DNA of 6,064 nt. Origin: Spirochaetales bacterium (GTDB lineage Bacteria > Spirochaetota > Spirochaetia > DSM-27196 > SKKC01). Positions 5,067 through 6,064 of the stretch are shown here, piece by piece. How positions within the stretch are numbered: position 1 is the stretch's first letter; each line of letters opens with the position of its first letter. The position numbers were made by a program, and so were the translations under genes. The stretch spans positions 1 to 6,064 of the forward strand of contig SLAN01000066.1 of NCBI GenBank assembly GCA_007126865.1, in the 5' to 3' direction. The notes under the pieces were generated by a model. The model had not been told where the DNA came from and did no database searches. It saw only the letters and a list, made by a program, of their open reading frames with translations.

Positions 5067-5834
5067 ATGATTTGTACGGTTGATGTTGGAAATTCCAACA
5101 TTGTGGGCGGGGTGTATCGAGAAGCGGAGCTCGTGGCGCACTGGCGGCTCTCTACCCGCCCGTACCGCACCGGCGATGAGCTTCGCGTAACCTTTCGCGA
5201 GCTGCTTCGCGAGGACCGGATCGATGCCGACGAGATAGACCAGGTCGTTTTGAGCAGTGTTGTTCCACCGGTGACCGACGAGCTGCGACACGCCCTCGAG
5301 CGGCTCATGCCCGTTACCCCGTTTCTCGTCACACCGAGCTCCGTCCCGTGGCTCGAAATCGGAACCGAGAGCCGGAACGAGATGGGGCCCGATCTCATGG
5401 CGAACGCGATTGCCGGCGGTGCCTTTGCGGACGGCTATGTGTCGGTGATCGACTTCGGAACCGCGATGACAATCACCACAATCGGGCCGCGGAAGGAGGT
5501 TCTCGGTGTAAGCATCGCGCCGGGGCTTGCCCAGGCGACCGTAGCACTCAGCAGCGGGACTGCACGGCTGCCGCAGGTTGCGCTGGAGGCTCCGCCTCGT
5601 CCGTTCGGTACCAATACCGTCGAGGCGATCCAGTCCGGCCTCGTGCACGGATATGCGGCGATGGTCGAAGGCATGATAGCTAGGCTGGAGAAGCACTTCG
5701 ATGCTCCGGTAACAGCAATCGCCACCGGCGGTCTCTCGAGCATTGTCGCGCCGCTCGTCGGTGCGATCTCTCACATCGACCCGTGGCTCACACTGAGCGG
5801 CTTGCGCATGATTGCGGAGAGAAGAGCCGGGTAG
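5067..5834 (+). CDS. coaX: Type III pantothenate kinase
   Basis: 255 residues, the normal length for CoaX. It phosphorylates pantothenate with ATP in the first step of coenzyme A synthesis in the cytoplasm. It has the ASKHA-type fold: DVGNSN (6-11) is the phosphate-1 loop with Asp6, VVLSSVVPPV (60-69) follows, GPDLMANAIAGG (107-118) holds the catalytic base Asp109, DFGTAMTITTI (129-139) is the phosphate-2/monovalent-cation motif, GVSIAPGLAQA (147-157) with SSGTARLPQV (162-171) lies in the pantothenate/dimer region, and ATGGLSS (219-225) is the adenosine loop. The end, DPWLTLSGLRMIAERR, is typical. The common GADR motif is GPDL here, so the usual Arg is Leu. The start ATG 5067 has AGGAGG 5 nt upstream. 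The gene is divergent from a hypothetical gene and followed by a repeat at its stop codon. Confidence 0.95.
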   Translation: MICTVDVGNSNIVGGVYREAELVAHWRLSTRPYRTGDELRVTFRELLREDRIDADEIDQVVLSSVVPPVTDELRHALERLMPVTPFLVTPSSVPWLEIGTESRNEMGPDLMANAIAGGAFADGYVSVIDFGTAMTITTIGPRKEVLGVSIAPGLAQATVALSSGTARLPQVALEAPPRPFGTNTVEAIQSGLVHGYAAMVEGMIARLEKHFDAPVTAIATGGLSSIVAPLVGAISHIDPWLTLSGLRMIAERRAG

Positions 5835-5865
5835 AAGGTGAGCCCGCAGTAGAAGGTGAGCCCGC
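5831..5865 (+). repeat. Two tandem copies of a 17-18 bp unit across the coaX stop codon
   Basis: GTAGAAGGTGAGCCCGC occurs at 5831-5847 and again, identical, at 5849-5865, a period of 18 bp. The first copy contains the coaX TAG (5832-5834), so the second carries a duplicate of the stop and what follows. The second copy also starts a small hairpin, GTGAG/CTCAC (5856-5860 and 5868-5872, loop 7). Confidence 0.9.
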
Positions 5866-5894
5866 TTCTCACGGCGATGCCTCGCTGGTAGTAT
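5866..5894 (+). promoter_or_regulatory. Weak possible sigma-70 type promoter for the FAH-family gene
   Basis: TTCTCA (5866-5871) and TAGTAT (5889-5894) are spaced 17 bp apart, and each matches the housekeeping consensus at 4 of 6 positions. They lie in the coaX-FAH gap and would give a leader of about 45 nt. Such weak matches are common by chance. Confidence 0.3.
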
Positions 5895-5930
5895 AGCGGC
5901 CACTGCGCACGTAACGGATATCCGCGTCGC

Positions 5931-5937
5931 AAAGGAG
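5931..5937 (+). promoter_or_regulatory. Shine-Dalgarno of the FAH-family gene
   Basis: AAAGGAG lies 10 nt before ATG 5948 and supports that start. Confidence 0.75.
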
Positions 5938-5947
5938 CTGACGACGA

Positions 5948-6064
5948 ATGAAACGCATCGTACTACCTGTATCCGGCCGGTCCGAAGAGCGATATGAGCT
6001 TGCTCCGTCAAAGATTATCTGCCTCGGACTCAATTACGCCGAGCACATCAAGGAAAGTGTTTCG
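5948..6064 (+). CDS. Fumarylacetoacetate hydrolase-family protein, N-terminal fragment (3' truncated by window)
   Basis: ATG 5948 opens a frame that stays open for 39 codons to the window edge. Residues 20-36, PSKIICLGLNYAEHIKE, are the signature entry of the FAH family catalytic domain (typically K-I-V-C-V-G-x-N-Y-x-x-H-x-x-E). This family includes fumarylacetoacetases, 2-hydroxyhepta-2,4-diene-1,7-dioate isomerases, acylpyruvases and oxaloacetate decarboxylases or tautomerases, metal-dependent cytoplasmic enzymes acting on 2-oxo or acylpyruvate compounds. The metal-ligand motifs lie beyond the window, so the subtype cannot be given. The very short stretch before the signature (about 20 residues) fits the small single-domain members of about 200-300 residues. 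The gene starts 113 bp after coaX and may have its own promoter. Confidence 0.85.
   Translation, partial: MKRIVLPVSGRSEERYELAPSKIICLGLNYAEHIKESVS

Noticed and set aside
4517..5083. Plus-strand open frame opposite the 4565-5026 gene
   Set aside because: The product is rich in Arg, Ile and His without recognisable segments, and it runs into the coaX ribosome-binding site and start. The minus-strand reading looks more like a folded protein.
5831..5865. Start of a CRISPR array
   Set aside because: Only two 17-bp copies with one base between them, no spacers and no cas genes; it is a tandem duplication.
5031..6011. Long minus-strand open frame (326 codons) opposite coaX and the FAH start
   Set aside because: coaX on the plus strand has all family motifs and a strong ribosome-binding site; the antisense product is low-complexity and Arg-rich.

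Overview
This is ordinary chromosomal DNA from a moderately GC-rich bacterium. The genes are densely packed, Leu and Glu are written mostly CTC and GAG, and several starts are GTG. I see no rRNA, tRNA, CRISPR array, phage gene or transposon. The gene mix (small CsaA, type III pantothenate kinase, single-domain asparaginase, HD hydrolase, short unplaced proteins) and the protein style suggest a free-living, higher-GC spirochaete. That placement is a low-confidence inference.

Left block (1-1978, plus strand): the 3' end of a medium-chain zinc-type dehydrogenase/quinone oxidoreductase, then csaA (tRNA-binding chaperone-like protein) 5 nt later, then a 406-residue methyltransferase 1 nt after csaA. 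The spacing implies one transcript. The methyltransferase looks like two tandem Rossmann methyltransferase domains, the second having lost its SAM motif. Its 3' end overlaps by 29 bp a convergent RluA-type pseudouridine synthase (minus, stop at 1950). Three of these genes thus concern RNA binding or probable RNA/protein modification.

Middle block (2782-4450, plus strand): an unrecognised 182-residue acidic protein, a single-domain asparaginase-like protein that keeps the catalytic residues of the asparaginase N-domain, and an HD-domain hydrolase whose GTG start lies inside the asparaginase gene behind a strong Shine-Dalgarno sequence.

Right block (4451-6064): a 114-bp convergent gap with three small hairpins but no T-tract, then an unrecognised minus-strand gene (4565-5026). 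Divergent from it, 40 bp away, is coaX, the type III pantothenate kinase of the first step of coenzyme A synthesis. After coaX come an 18-bp tandem repeat spanning its stop codon, a weak possible promoter, and the first 39 codons of a fumarylacetoacetate hydrolase-family gene cut by the window edge.

I found no convincing new multi-gene system. The best leads are the duplicated/degenerate methyltransferase, the coupled asparaginase-HD pair, the unplaced 4565-5026 protein, and two small duplications that each copy a gene's stop codon.
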